A stretch of 64,000 nt of DNA from Comamonas sp. B21-038 (lineage in GTDB: Bacteria > Pseudomonadota > Gammaproteobacteria > Burkholderiales > Burkholderiaceae_C). Location: NCBI RefSeq assembly GCF_022387135.1, contig NZ_CP092462.1:3534001-3598000 (forward strand), in the 5' to 3' direction. Below, one piece after another: positions 45,087-54,577 of the stretch (positions within the stretch are counted from its first letter, which is position 1; every line of letters starts with the position of its first letter). The notes under the pieces were generated by a model that ran no database searches, was not told where the DNA came from, and saw only the letters and a program-made list of their open reading frames with translations. The position numbers were made by a program, and so were the translations under genes.

Positions 45087-46127
45087 ATGACCTACCGTTA
45101 TCTCGGCCGCAGCGGCCTCAAGGTTTCTCGCCTCGCACTGGGCACCATGATGTTCGGCGGCCCGACCGATGAGCAGACTGCGCACGCCATCATCGCCACG
45201 GCCAAGTCCCAGGGCATCAACTTCATCGACACGGCCGACGTCTACCAAAAGGGCGTGACCGAGCAGGTGGTGGGCCGCGCGCTGGCCAAGGACCGCCATG
45301 ACTGGGTGCTGGCCACCAAGTTCGGCAACCCGCTGGGCGAGGGCCCGAACCGGCGCGGCACCTCGCGCAAATGGATCATCGAATCGGTCGACAACAGCCT
45401 GCGCCGCCTGGGTACCGACTACATCGACCTGCTGTACTTTCACCGCGCCGATTTCGACGCGCCGCTGGGCGAGGCAGTGCGCGCCATTGGCGACCTGGTG
45501 CGCGCGGGCAAGCTGCGCTATTTCGGGCTGTCCAACTTTCGCGGTTGGCGCATTGCCGAGGTGGCGCACCTGGCCGACGCCGAAGGCATCGACCGCCCCA
45601 TCGCCAGCCAGCCGCTCTACAACATCGTCAACCGCACGGCCGAGGCCGAGCAGCTGCCCGCTGCCGCCGCCTATGGGCTGGGCGTGGTCTCGTACAGCCC
45701 GCTGGCCCGGGGCGTGCTGACCGCCAAGTACCCGAGTGTGGAAGCGGCCGAGCCCGGCTCGCGCGCCGCGCGGCTGGACAAGCGCATGCTGGAGACCGAA
45801 TGGCGCCCCGAGTCCATCGACATTGCCGCCGAGATCAAGCGGCATACCGACGAGCGCGGCATCAGCCCGGTGGACTTTGCGCTGGCCTGGGTGCTGAACA
45901 ACCGCCTGGTGACTGCCGCCATCGCCGGCCCGCGCACGCCCGAGCAATGGGACGGCTATATCCGCGCGCTCGATTACCAGTTCACCGCTGATGACGAGGC
46001 CCTGGTCAACCGCCTGGTGGCCGCCGGCCACCCTTCCACCTTGGGCTTTACCGACCCCGGCCACCCGGTCGAAGGCCGTGTGCCCTATGTCGCGGCTGCC
46101 CCGGCCCCCACCCCAGCGGCCGCTTAA
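45087..46127 (+). CDS. Aldo/keto reductase
   Basis: 346 residues. Catalytic tetrad Asp48, Tyr53, Lys78 and His119 is present (INFIDTADVYQKG, VLATKFG, LLYFHRAD), and the NADPH site is at VSYSPLARGVLT and AIAGPRTPEQ. It reduces aldehydes or ketones with NADPH. It starts 21 bases after the DppF-like gene and precedes the DszC-like gene by 19 bases, so it belongs to the cluster; the likely job is to reduce a carbonyl product of the monooxygenases (inference). Confidence 0.9.
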   Translation: MTYRYLGRSGLKVSRLALGTMMFGGPTDEQTAHAIIATAKSQGINFIDTADVYQKGVTEQVVGRALAKDRHDWVLATKFGNPLGEGPNRRGTSRKWIIESVDNSLRRLGTDYIDLLYFHRADFDAPLGEAVRAIGDLVRAGKLRYFGLSNFRGWRIAEVAHLADAEGIDRPIASQPLYNIVNRTAEAEQLPAAAAYGLGVVSYSPLARGVLTAKYPSVEAAEPGSRAARLDKRMLETEWRPESIDIAAEIKRHTDERGISPVDFALAWVLNNRLVTAAIAGPRTPEQWDGYIRALDYQFTADDEALVNRLVAAGHPSTLGFTDPGHPVEGRVPYVAAAPAPTPAAA

Positions 46128-46146
46128 ACCCACCAGGTCCACCGCC

Positions 46147-47373
46147 ATGAATGCCTCTGTTCCCCCCCTGCGCTCCAGCCGCCCCAGCCGGGATGACCTG
46201 CTGGCCCGCCTGCCCCAGCTGGCGGCCGATATCGGCCAAGGTGCTGCACAGCGCGAGCTGCTGCGCGAGCCGCCCTGGGCGGCGTTTGACCTGCTTCGCG
46301 CATCGGGCCTGGGCGGCCTGCGCATTGGCCGTGAACAGGGCGGACCGGGCGGATCGGTGGCCGATGTGGTCGAGGTGGTCAGCACCCTGGCTGCTGCCGA
46401 TTCCAACGTGGCCCATGCGCTGCGCACCCACTTCAACACCACCGAGCTACTGCGGCTGGATACCAAGCCCTCGCCCCTGGCCCAGCGCCAGAACGCCTGG
46501 GCCCTGCAGGGCAAGCTGTTTGGTGGCGCCTTTACCGAGCTGGGCACGGCGCGCGCCGGCATCAGCACCTCCACCCTGCTGCGCGATGGCGCCCATCACC
46601 GCTTGAATGGCAAGAAGTACTACGCCACCGGCACGGCCTATGCGGATTACTTCAATGTGTTTGCGGTCAACGACGAGGGCCAGGGCGTCAATGCCGTGAT
46701 CCCCGTGCAGCGCGAAGGGGTGCGGGTGCTCGACGACTGGGACGGCATGGGCCAGCGGCTGACCGCCAGCGGCAGCCTGGAGCTGAACCATGTGCTGGTC
46801 TATGACGACGAAATCAGCCCCGGTGCGCGCGACAACCTGGCGGGCCGCCATGCCTCTGCGCTGCGCCAGCTGATCCTGGTGGCGACTGCCGCCGGCATTG
46901 TGCGCAATATCCTGGCCGATGCACGCCACTATGTGCTGCAGCTGGGCAGGCCTGCGATGCACAGCCCGGCCGAGCGCTCACGCGACGACCATTTTGTGCA
47001 GGCCGTCGTCGGCGAGCTGGCCGCCGCCAGCTATGCGATCGATGCGCTCATCAGCGCCAACGCCCGCCAGCTCGACCAGGGCGCCTATGCCATCGTGCAC
47101 GCCCCGCAGAGTGCGGACGACGCCGTGCTGCAAGGCGCGCTGGCCACCGCCCAGACCCAGCTGGTCGTCAGCCGCCTGGCGCTGAATGCCGGCGAGCGCC
47201 TGTTCGAAGTGGGCGGCGCCTCCGCCACCTCGCGCCAGCTGAACCTGGACCGCCACTGGCGCAACCTGCGCACCATCTTCAGCCACAACCCTTTGCTGCA
47301 CAAAACCCGGGTGGTGGGGGACTATGTGCTCAATGGCACGCGCACGCATCTGGAGGAGGGGCGGGTGTTTTGA
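46147..47373 (+). CDS. DszC/SfnB-like flavin monooxygenase of acyl-CoA dehydrogenase fold
   Basis: 408 residues. Middle segment HHRLNGKKYYATGTAYADYFNVFAV and C-terminal block QLNLDRHWRNLRTIFSHNPLLHKTRVVGDYVLNG are the hallmark of the DszC/SfnB group, which use FMNH2 and oxygen for S-oxidation or sulfur acquisition rather than acyl-CoA dehydrogenation. It ends the plus-strand operon. With the LLM monooxygenase and the DszB-like protein it reproduces the three enzyme types of the dibenzothiophene 4S route, though the true substrate is unknown. Confidence 0.87.
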   Translation: MNASVPPLRSSRPSRDDLLARLPQLAADIGQGAAQRELLREPPWAAFDLLRASGLGGLRIGREQGGPGGSVADVVEVVSTLAAADSNVAHALRTHFNTTELLRLDTKPSPLAQRQNAWALQGKLFGGAFTELGTARAGISTSTLLRDGAHHRLNGKKYYATGTAYADYFNVFAVNDEGQGVNAVIPVQREGVRVLDDWDGMGQRLTASGSLELNHVLVYDDEISPGARDNLAGRHASALRQLILVATAAGIVRNILADARHYVLQLGRPAMHSPAERSRDDHFVQAVVGELAAASYAIDALISANARQLDQGAYAIVHAPQSADDAVLQGALATAQTQLVVSRLALNAGERLFEVGGASATSRQLNLDRHWRNLRTIFSHNPLLHKTRVVGDYVLNGTRTHLEEGRVF

Positions 47374-47493
47374 ACCGGTGCGGCGTGGGTGTTGCAGGCA
47401 TGGTTAATTTTTGCAAATAAATTTACAAAATGCGTCATGTTTAACCAAATCAATTACATTCGCCCAGGTCAGTGAAAGATTCCCAGGAACCCC

Positions 47494-49482
47494 ATGATCT
47501 GCAACCGCCACACGCGCCATCCATCCGCCCGCTTCCGTCTTCTCTCGATTGCCTTGCTCTGCAGCCTGGCATCGGGCAGTTGGGCCGCCTGCAGTGACAT
47601 TCCCTCCGGCAACCCGGCGCTGACGGCCACGGCAGGCAGCACCTGCAATGCGAGCCTCACGGCATACGGCGGCAACAATGTCGCCGGTGCCACCGGCGAT
47701 GGATCGGTGTTGAACCTGCTGGCCGGCACCAGCCTCATCACCAGTACCGGCAGCACTTACACCTTGAGCTCGGGCGGTTTGAACAGTGGTGGCGTGGCAG
47801 CGGAGCCTGCCTCCTTGGTGCATGCGCTGGGGAACCTCAGCCTCACGTCGCGGGGCAACAACAGCCGCGCCCTCTATATCTACTCCGGTGCCAATGCCGC
47901 CAATGTGCTCAACAAAGTGCAGGTCGATGGCAACCTGGTGGCGATGCGCGCGGGCAGCTCGGGAGGCGCGGTAGTTCAGAACACCGGAGGGGTGATTGAG
48001 GTCACAGGCAGCACCCGTCTGGGCGCCGATGCCTCGACCACGGCACCCGCACCGGTGGACGGCATCCGCAACGGTGCCTCCGGCGGCACCACAGGGAGCA
48101 ACTTCTTCCGCAATGGACTGACCATTTATTCCGCAGCCACCGGCATTTCCAACAGCGCCGGTCTGGTGCAGGTACTGGGCGCTGCTGCAAGCATCAACAG
48201 CACGGCAGGCGCCGCCATCAATATCTCGGCCGGCACGGTCGATATGCCTGTGCCAGCCACCATTACCAGCGGCACAGGCACGGCGATTCTCGCCAGCGGT
48301 GGGCAGGTGGCATTGGGCAACAGCGCACCTACATCGGCCACACCAGCAGTGGGCACCAGCCTGGTCAGCATTGGCACGCAGAGCGTGACGGTACAGGGCG
48401 CCAACGGCATCCAGGCCAGCGCACCAGGCGGCAACACCGTGCAGATGCAAGGCGGTAGCGTGGCCGCCAACACGGGCGATGCGATCTCGGTGAACGCACC
48501 GGCTGCGGCGAACAGCATCCATATCCAGGCCGGCCAGCTGACTGCCAGCGCAGGCCGCGCGATCTTTGATGGCCCCGGCAATGGCAATACGAGCGTGACT
48601 TTGGACAGCGCTGCCCAGGTCAGCGGAAGCATTGTGCTGGGCGATGGCTCGGACAGTCTGACGATCCATGGCACGGACATCAGCCAGATCACCTTGATCG
48701 ATGGCGGCGATGACGTGTCCACCGCAGACGGCTATGTGGACCGCCTGACCCTGGCGGCCATCAACGGCCCGCAGCCGGCCGCCAAGTTTCTGAACTGGGA
48801 ACGCATCAGTCTGGAAGGCAACAGCGACCTGACGTTGACCGGCAGCAGCCTGGCCACTGGCAGCGGCGCGCTGGCGGGTGAGGCGATGGGCCTGGTCGTC
48901 AACGTGGGCAATACGCTGCGCATCCAGGATGCCGCGTTTTCGGTCCATGGTGATCTGGGCAACCAGGGCCAGGTGGTGCTGTCCAACAGCCAGGCAGGCG
49001 ATGTGTTGACCGTCACCGGCAACTACGCCGGTGGTGGCGGCCTGGCGCTGGATGTCGTTTTGGGCGACAGCAGCTCGGCAGCAGACCATCTGGTGGTGCA
49101 GGGCAATACCGATGCAACGCCCACCACCTTGGCCATCAGCAACCTCGGCGGCACAGGTGCTGCCACCAGCGGCAATGGCATTTTGCTGGTGCAAGTGGCT
49201 GGCAGCTCTGCCGCCAATGCCTTCACGCTGCCAGCGCCCGGCTATATCGACGCAGGTGGCTTCCGCTACCAGCTGGCCCAGGTGGGCAGCAACTGGTACC
49301 TGCAGGCCAGGGCCGCCGTCGTGACCGACCCGGGTACCCCGCCGATTCCGGAAGTGCCCCAGGTGCCGGATACCGCCACCAATCTGGCAAGGGTGCCTAC
49401 CTTGGGCGGATGGGCGCTGATGCTGCTGTCGTCGATGGCTGCTCTGTTCGGCATGGTCCAAATCCGCAGGCGCCAGCGCTGA
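47494..49482 (+). CDS. Surface protein with VPTL/IPTL-type C-terminal sorting signal
   Basis: 662 residues. A signal peptide (FRLLSIALLCSLASGSWAA) is followed by Gly/Ala/Ser/Thr-rich repetitive sequence like the beta-helix of autotransporter passengers. The C-terminus has a proline-rich linker, VPTLGGWALMLLSSMAALFG and a basic tail RRRQR: the IPTL-CTERM layout of motif, transmembrane helix and positive end, recognised by an exosortase-type enzyme (exosortase H is the presumed partner). AGGA precedes the ATG. No sorting enzyme is in the window. Function unknown; adhesion is a guess. Confidence 0.88.
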   Translation: MICNRHTRHPSARFRLLSIALLCSLASGSWAACSDIPSGNPALTATAGSTCNASLTAYGGNNVAGATGDGSVLNLLAGTSLITSTGSTYTLSSGGLNSGGVAAEPASLVHALGNLSLTSRGNNSRALYIYSGANAANVLNKVQVDGNLVAMRAGSSGGAVVQNTGGVIEVTGSTRLGADASTTAPAPVDGIRNGASGGTTGSNFFRNGLTIYSAATGISNSAGLVQVLGAAASINSTAGAAINISAGTVDMPVPATITSGTGTAILASGGQVALGNSAPTSATPAVGTSLVSIGTQSVTVQGANGIQASAPGGNTVQMQGGSVAANTGDAISVNAPAAANSIHIQAGQLTASAGRAIFDGPGNGNTSVTLDSAAQVSGSIVLGDGSDSLTIHGTDISQITLIDGGDDVSTADGYVDRLTLAAINGPQPAAKFLNWERISLEGNSDLTLTGSSLATGSGALAGEAMGLVVNVGNTLRIQDAAFSVHGDLGNQGQVVLSNSQAGDVLTVTGNYAGGGGLALDVVLGDSSSAADHLVVQGNTDATPTTLAISNLGGTGAATSGNGILLVQVAGSSAANAFTLPAPGYIDAGGFRYQLAQVGSNWYLQARAAVVTDPGTPPIPEVPQVPDTATNLARVPTLGGWALMLLSSMAALFGMVQIRRRQR

Positions 49483-49495
49483 TCCCACCCACAAC

Positions 49496-49537
49496 AAAAA
49501 AAGGCCCGTCAGCGCGAGACTGACGGGCCTTTTTTTA
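49496..49537. terminator. Strong bidirectional terminator
   Basis: GGCCCGTCAG (49503-49512) and CTGACGGGCC (49520-49529) with a seven-base loop, flanked by A-run and T-run. Ends the surface-protein gene on the plus strand and the 618-residue Hsp70 gene on the minus strand. Confidence 0.95.
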
Positions 49538-49574
49538 TAGGCAAAGTGGCCGCTGCATTGCAACGGCCTGCCGC

Positions 49575-51431
49575 TTACTGCTCCGCCGCCGTCTGCGCCC
49601 GCACATCAAACTCCACCTTCCAGCGCTCGCTGCCGCCCACGGGCACGGCATTGAGCTCCAAGGTGCCGATGTCGGTCACGCGGGCATGCAGGATGACGGG
49701 GACGACCTCGCCATTGGCGCGGCCTTCGGCGGGCAGGTTCAGCTCGATCTCCTGCAGCTCCAGCAGCTCTTCGGGGCCCCAGAAATCGAGCATCGTGCCA
49801 ACGGTATCGCTGCGGCGCACGCTGGAGCCGAAGAAGCGCATGCGCACCGGCTCGCCCACGACCAGGCCAAACTCCTGCGTATCGAGCGCCGCCTCGCTGC
49901 CCTCTTCCATGCCAAACGGTGCCAGGCACAGCGCAGACATGGGGGGCTCCATGCCGGGGATCGCCGGCATGTTGGACTCGACGCCGACGTAGTAGGACTG
50001 CGCGGTGCCGCCACGGATGCGCACACCCCGGCCTTCGCGCACATGGCCGTAGTAGGCAGCGCCACGGGCCACAGCCAGGTCCAGGTTGGCGCCGTCCAGC
50101 AGGCGTGCGGGGGCAGCGCCTTCAGCGGCCAGCCAGCTGTTCAGCACTTCGGTGATGCGCTGCTCGATCTGCGGGGCCTTGAGCACGCCGCCGTTGAACA
50201 GGATCGCGGTGGGGTGCAGAAAGCTGGCGCCTTCGGGCTGGGTGCCCTGCAGGCCGTCGATCTGCTCGGTCACGCCGGCCTGGCGCGACAGGAAAGCGGC
50301 CAGGTGGCGGGTCACCGCAGCATCTTGCGCATAGGGCAGACCCAGCTGGGTCAGCGCGCCACGCGCGCGGCTGATGGGCTTGTCGCTGACAGCGACCTGG
50401 GGGAAGAAGCCTTCGACCAGGGTGGCCAGCACTTCGCTGCGGGTCACCTCGGTGCGGATGCTGCCGCCGATCAGCTTGCTGCCCCGGCTGGGCACCACCA
50501 CGGGTACGGATTGCAGCGCCTCATCGGACAGCAGCTGCTCCTTGGCGGCGCGGCAGCCATGGGCCAGTGCGCGGGTTTGCCAGGCGTCGAGCTGCTTGCC
50601 CTCTTGCGCCAGCTTGCGCGCCACGGCATAGGCCAGCGCCAGATCCATGTTGTCGCCGCCCAGCAGGATGTGCTCGCCCACGGCCACGCGCTGCAAGGCC
50701 AGGTTGCCATCGCGCTCCAGCACGGCGATCAGCGACAGGTCGGTGGTGCCACCGCCCACGTCCACGACGAGAATCACATCGCCGCTTTGCACTTGCTTGC
50801 GCCAGCCGCCACCGCTGGCCTGAATCCAGCTGTAGAGCGCGGCTTGCGGCTCTTCGAGCAGGCTGAGCTTTTGAAAGCCGGCCGCCTTGCAGGCCTCGGC
50901 CGTCAGCTCACGCGCGGCCGGGTCAAAGGATGCGGGAATGGTGACAGTGATGTCCTGCGCATCGAACGGCGCCTCGGGGTGGGCCTGCTCCCAGGCCCAG
51001 CGCAGGTGCGACAGGTAGCGGATCGAGGCCGTCAGCGGCGAGACGCGGTGCACCTCGGCCGGGGCATCGGCCGGCAGCAGCGGGCTGCGGCGGTCCACAC
51101 CGGGGTGGCACAGCCAGCTCTTGGCGCTGGAGACCAGGCGGATCGGTGTGGCCGCGCCGCGCGAGCGGGCAAACTCGCCCACGACAAAATCCTGCTGCGC
51201 GCCCCAGGGCAGCGCCATGTCGGCGGCGTTCAGCTCGCTCTCATGGGGCAGGTACAGGAAAGACGGCAGCAGCGGCCGCGCCTCGATGCTGGCGGGCGCC
51301 GTAAGTTGGGGGATGGCCAGCACATGCTGGACCAGGTGGTCGCCATCGCTGGCACTCTTGTCCACATAGGACAGCGCGCAGTGCGTGGTCCCCAGGTCGA
51401 TACCGATGCTGAATTGGGCTGGTGCTTGCAT
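49575..51431 (-). CDS. Hsp70-family protein (618 residues)
   Basis: Actin-like ATPase with phosphate loops FSIGIDLGTTHCALSYVDKS and VILVVDVGGGTTDLSL and the adenosine-site LLGGDNMDLALAYAV. It is shorter than the 957-residue relative at 21.6-24.4 kb, and its C-terminal part (residues 510-618) is a beta-type domain ending before any DnaK-like lid. The two share the HPGVDR, PLTAS-type and EEP segments and are clearly paralogues. Starts three bases after the DUF2760 stop codon, so the two are co-transcribed. A client-specific chaperone role is inferred. Confidence 0.9.
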   Translation of the reverse strand: MQAPAQFSIGIDLGTTHCALSYVDKSASDGDHLVQHVLAIPQLTAPASIEARPLLPSFLYLPHESELNAADMALPWGAQQDFVVGEFARSRGAATPIRLVSSAKSWLCHPGVDRRSPLLPADAPAEVHRVSPLTASIRYLSHLRWAWEQAHPEAPFDAQDITVTIPASFDPAARELTAEACKAAGFQKLSLLEEPQAALYSWIQASGGGWRKQVQSGDVILVVDVGGGTTDLSLIAVLERDGNLALQRVAVGEHILLGGDNMDLALAYAVARKLAQEGKQLDAWQTRALAHGCRAAKEQLLSDEALQSVPVVVPSRGSKLIGGSIRTEVTRSEVLATLVEGFFPQVAVSDKPISRARGALTQLGLPYAQDAAVTRHLAAFLSRQAGVTEQIDGLQGTQPEGASFLHPTAILFNGGVLKAPQIEQRITEVLNSWLAAEGAAPARLLDGANLDLAVARGAAYYGHVREGRGVRIRGGTAQSYYVGVESNMPAIPGMEPPMSALCLAPFGMEEGSEAALDTQEFGLVVGEPVRMRFFGSSVRRSDTVGTMLDFWGPEELLELQEIELNLPAEGRANGEVVPVILHARVTDIGTLELNAVPVGGSERWKVEFDVRAQTAAEQ

Positions 51432-51434
51432 GGT

Positions 51435-52109
51435 TTACAGCTCCACTTCGGCCTGGGCCAGCACCTTGGCGGCGGCGGTGTCGGTCAGTTGGGGCAGCTT
51501 GACCTCGGTCACCTGCCAACCCCGGTGGCCCAGCGTGCCGGTGAACGGGGCCTGGCCCACGACATTGCCGGTCAGGCGCACGGCTGCGGCATCAAAGCCG
51601 GCCTGCAAGGTGATGCGGCTGCCTTCGGCCTCGGCACGCACAGGGGCCAGCGCGAAGTGCTCGCGCAGCACCTTGCGGCAGCCTTCGTGCACCACGCGGG
51701 CGGCGGCGCCAATCTCGGCATCGGTGTAGGGCGCCACGTCTTCCTGGATAAAGTCGACAAAGCGGGCCTCGCGCTGGAGCAGGCCCAGCAGCTGCAAAGC
51801 AGCGGTCTCGGTGGGCAACTGCACGGTTTTTTCAACCAGCTTCTCGACGAGCTTTTCCACGGGCACTTCGACCCGCTTCTCTACCGTCTTCTCGACGATT
51901 TTCTCGACCGGCACTTCAATGCGGACTTCGACGATCTTCTCGACCGGGACTTCGACACGCACTTCCTGCGGTGGCACGTCGGCTGCCAGGCGCTCACCGC
52001 CACGCACACGCTGCACATCGGCCGCCAGGCGGCCATTGCCCAGAATGGCAAAGAAGCTGCCGATCGCAATGGCGATACGGCTGAAAAAAGATGGGGGGGT
52101 GTTGTTCAT
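51435..52109 (-). CDS. DUF2760 protein with VPVEK coiled repeats
   Basis: 224 residues. A hydrophobic N-terminal stretch (RIAIAIGSFFAILGNG) is followed by four or more degenerate repeats of V-P-V-E-K-I/L-V-E (about residues 50-95), then the DUF2760 domain with LQLLGLLQREARFVDFIQED and TGTLGHRGWQVTEVKLP. DUF2760 is a partner of Hsp70 genes, as here (three-base gap). A GTG six codons upstream is an alternative start. Role unknown; the repeats may form an extended coil linking membrane and chaperone. Confidence 0.87.
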   Translation of the reverse strand: MNNTPPSFFSRIAIAIGSFFAILGNGRLAADVQRVRGGERLAADVPPQEVRVEVPVEKIVEVRIEVPVEKIVEKTVEKRVEVPVEKLVEKLVEKTVQLPTETAALQLLGLLQREARFVDFIQEDVAPYTDAEIGAAARVVHEGCRKVLREHFALAPVRAEAEGSRITLQAGFDAAAVRLTGNVVGQAPFTGTLGHRGWQVTEVKLPQLTDTAAAKVLAQAEVEL

Positions 52110-52348
52110 GGAGGCACCAACAGACACCCGCCAGGGCGCTGTGGCGCTGCGCGGTCAGGGCCGGGGCAGCTGCGTAGCGCAGGCGGGTGGTTTTAAAAAC
52201 GGGGTTTGCGGCAAGCGCAGGGCCTGGGCTCTACAGCCGGCGGCCAGCCCGCAAAACCGGGGATTTTACCGGCTGGCCCTATGCCCCCGCGCCATGCACC
52301 AGCAAGCGGTGGATAAGCATCCCGGAGGGCGATAGCGAAGGGAACGGC

Positions 52349-54493
52349 TTAAAACTGGTAGGTCACGTTGACGCCACTGGCCCAGTTGCGTCCCATTGCG
52401 CTTTCAAAATAGCGCTGGTTGCCATCGTTGACGATGACCGAGCCGATGTAGTGCTTGTCGAACACATTGTTGACCCGTGCAAACGCAGCCAGGGTCCAGC
52501 GCGGGGCGATCTGTGCGCGGTAGCCGAGGCTGAGGGCGGTGGTGGCATAGCCGGGGGCGGCCTGGGTATTGGCATCGTTGGCCTGCACATTGGAGCTGGC
52601 CTGCACACCCATGCCGACCGTCCAGGCCGGCGCAAAGTGCCAGTCGGCACCCAGGTAGGCGTTGTGGCGGGCCAGGCCCGGCAGGCGCTGGCCGGCGATG
52701 CCGCTGCCCGAATCCTCGCGGAAGCGCGCATCCAGCCAGGTATAGGCGGCGCGCAATTGCCAGTCGCGCACAAGGTCCAGCTGGGCCGACAGCTCCACGC
52801 CCTGGCGGCGGGTCTTGCCGGCATTGCGGTAGGTGGTGCGGCCGCCGGCGCTTTGGTCGGTCACGATCTCATCACTGCTGTGCGACTGGAACAGCGCCGC
52901 GCTCCAGAGCCCGCGCAGCGCATCGCCGCGCAGCTGCTGGCGGTAGCCCAGCTCCCACTGCGTGCTGCTGGTGGGACGCAGATCGGTGTTGAGGCCCGAG
53001 CCGCTGTTGCGGTAGGACATCTCGGTGATGCTGGGCGTCTCAAAGCCGCGCCCTACGCTGGCGTACACCGTCTGTTGCGGGCTGAGCTGGTACGACAGCG
53101 AAGCGACCGGCAGCAGCTTGCTGTGGCGGCTGCTGCCGCTGTCGTCGCCATTGCCGGGGCGGATGTAGTAGTCGTCCGAGCTGAAGCGCACCCGGCTGTA
53201 ACGCAGGCCGGTGTCCAGGCTCCAGCGGGGCGCCAGTTGCCAGCGCGCCTGCACAAAGGGGTCGGTGCTGCTGACCTTGTTTTTCTCATCGCGGCGCAGC
53301 TGGCCGCGCACGCCCAAGGTGTTGCCGACAAAGTTCTCGTAGCCCTGGCGGTCTTCGGTCATCTGCTGCAGGTCGAGCCCCGCGCTCAGCTGCAGCGGCA
53401 CGATGGTGTCGAACTCACCCACCCAGACCAGGCGGGCACCGGCATAGTCACGCGCCATGTCGATCACGCCGCCGGCGTGGCCCGGCGCCAGCTGTGGCGC
53501 CTTGGGGATGGACTGGTACTGCAGCATGCTGCGGTGGCCGTAGTAGGCAGACAGGCTCAGGCTTTGCCGGGCATTGATGCGCAGGTCATAGGTGGCGCCC
53601 AGCTGCTGCTGCTCCAGCGACTTGCGCGTGTTGTACTGGTTGGCCACGCTGCTGGCCTGGCGCGGATCGGCCTGCCACTGCGCCATGGTCAGGCCCTGCG
53701 GGTCCTGCGCATCGCCCCGGGTGTGGTTGGCCACCAGGGTCAGCTTGTCGTCATGCGCCAGCGGAATCACCAGCTTGGCATTGAGCAGGTTGCGGTCGGC
53801 AGCGCTGTGCTCGCGGTAGCCATCGGTCATGAAGCGGCTGGTGCTCAGCACATAGCCCATGCCGCCATCGGTCTGGCCGCTGGCCTTCAGGCTGTAGCGC
53901 TGCTGGCCATCGCTGCCTACGCTCGCGCCAGTTTCCAGCTTCAGGGGGCCTTGCGGGTCTTCGGTGTAAAAGCTCAGCACACCGCCCGAGGCATTGCCGT
54001 ACAGCGCCGAATACGGGCCGCGCAGCACCTCCACCCGCTCCAGGCTGGAGATATCGACATTCGAGGTCTGGCCCTGGCCATCGGGCATCGTCGCCGGTAT
54101 GCCATCGACATACAGGCGCACGCCGCGCACACCAAAGGTGGAGCGCGCGCCATAGCCGCGCACGCTCAGCTGCAGATCCTGGGCGTAGTTGTTGCGGTTG
54201 TTCAGGGTCAGGCCGGGCACGCTGCCCAGCGCTTCGGACAGGTTGACCTGCATCTGCCGATCCTGCAGCTCGCGGCCTTCCACCACATTGGCCGAGGCGG
54301 GCAGGCGCAGCAGGTCCGCGGTGCCAACAGCCGAGCGCACCGACACGGTCGGCAACGTGGCTTCGGCAGCGGGAGTTTCAGGGGTGGAAGGTGTTGCTGG
54401 TGCCGTTTGTGCAGCGGCGGACAAGGCGCACAGCAGCGCAGCGGCCCCGGCCACAGGGCGCAGGGGCGAGAAAGAAAAGGCGTGGATCGGCAT
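52349..54493 (-). CDS. TonB-dependent receptor, siderophore type
   Basis: 714 residues with a signal peptide (AGAAALLCALSAAAQ), a TonB box-like stretch TLPTVSVRS, plug domain (LSVRGYGARSTFGVRGVRLYVDGIP and VEVLRGPYSALYGNASGGV) and a barrel ending in YQF. It resembles iron-siderophore receptors; the ligand is not readable. Start set at the second ATG in frame, which begins the signal peptide. It is a single gene, with no siderophore or regulatory genes beside it and no clear Fur box by eye. Confidence 0.87.
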   Translation of the reverse strand: MPIHAFSFSPLRPVAGAAALLCALSAAAQTAPATPSTPETPAAEATLPTVSVRSAVGTADLLRLPASANVVEGRELQDRQMQVNLSEALGSVPGLTLNNRNNYAQDLQLSVRGYGARSTFGVRGVRLYVDGIPATMPDGQGQTSNVDISSLERVEVLRGPYSALYGNASGGVLSFYTEDPQGPLKLETGASVGSDGQQRYSLKASGQTDGGMGYVLSTSRFMTDGYREHSAADRNLLNAKLVIPLAHDDKLTLVANHTRGDAQDPQGLTMAQWQADPRQASSVANQYNTRKSLEQQQLGATYDLRINARQSLSLSAYYGHRSMLQYQSIPKAPQLAPGHAGGVIDMARDYAGARLVWVGEFDTIVPLQLSAGLDLQQMTEDRQGYENFVGNTLGVRGQLRRDEKNKVSSTDPFVQARWQLAPRWSLDTGLRYSRVRFSSDDYYIRPGNGDDSGSSRHSKLLPVASLSYQLSPQQTVYASVGRGFETPSITEMSYRNSGSGLNTDLRPTSSTQWELGYRQQLRGDALRGLWSAALFQSHSSDEIVTDQSAGGRTTYRNAGKTRRQGVELSAQLDLVRDWQLRAAYTWLDARFREDSGSGIAGQRLPGLARHNAYLGADWHFAPAWTVGMGVQASSNVQANDANTQAAPGYATTALSLGYRAQIAPRWTLAAFARVNNVFDKHYIGSVIVNDGNQRYFESAMGRNWASGVNVTYQF

Positions 54494-54577
54494 AGAGGCC
54501 CGTATTTTCTTACAGCGCCCCAAGGGATGGGAAATTTGGTACAGAAACCCCTAACACCCTCTGAGACAAACCCTGCG

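Noticed and set aside
51830-51970. Regularly repeated DNA resembling a short CRISPR or minisatellite
   Set aside because: It encodes the VPVEK repeats of the DUF2760 protein in frame; units are degenerate and have no unique spacers.
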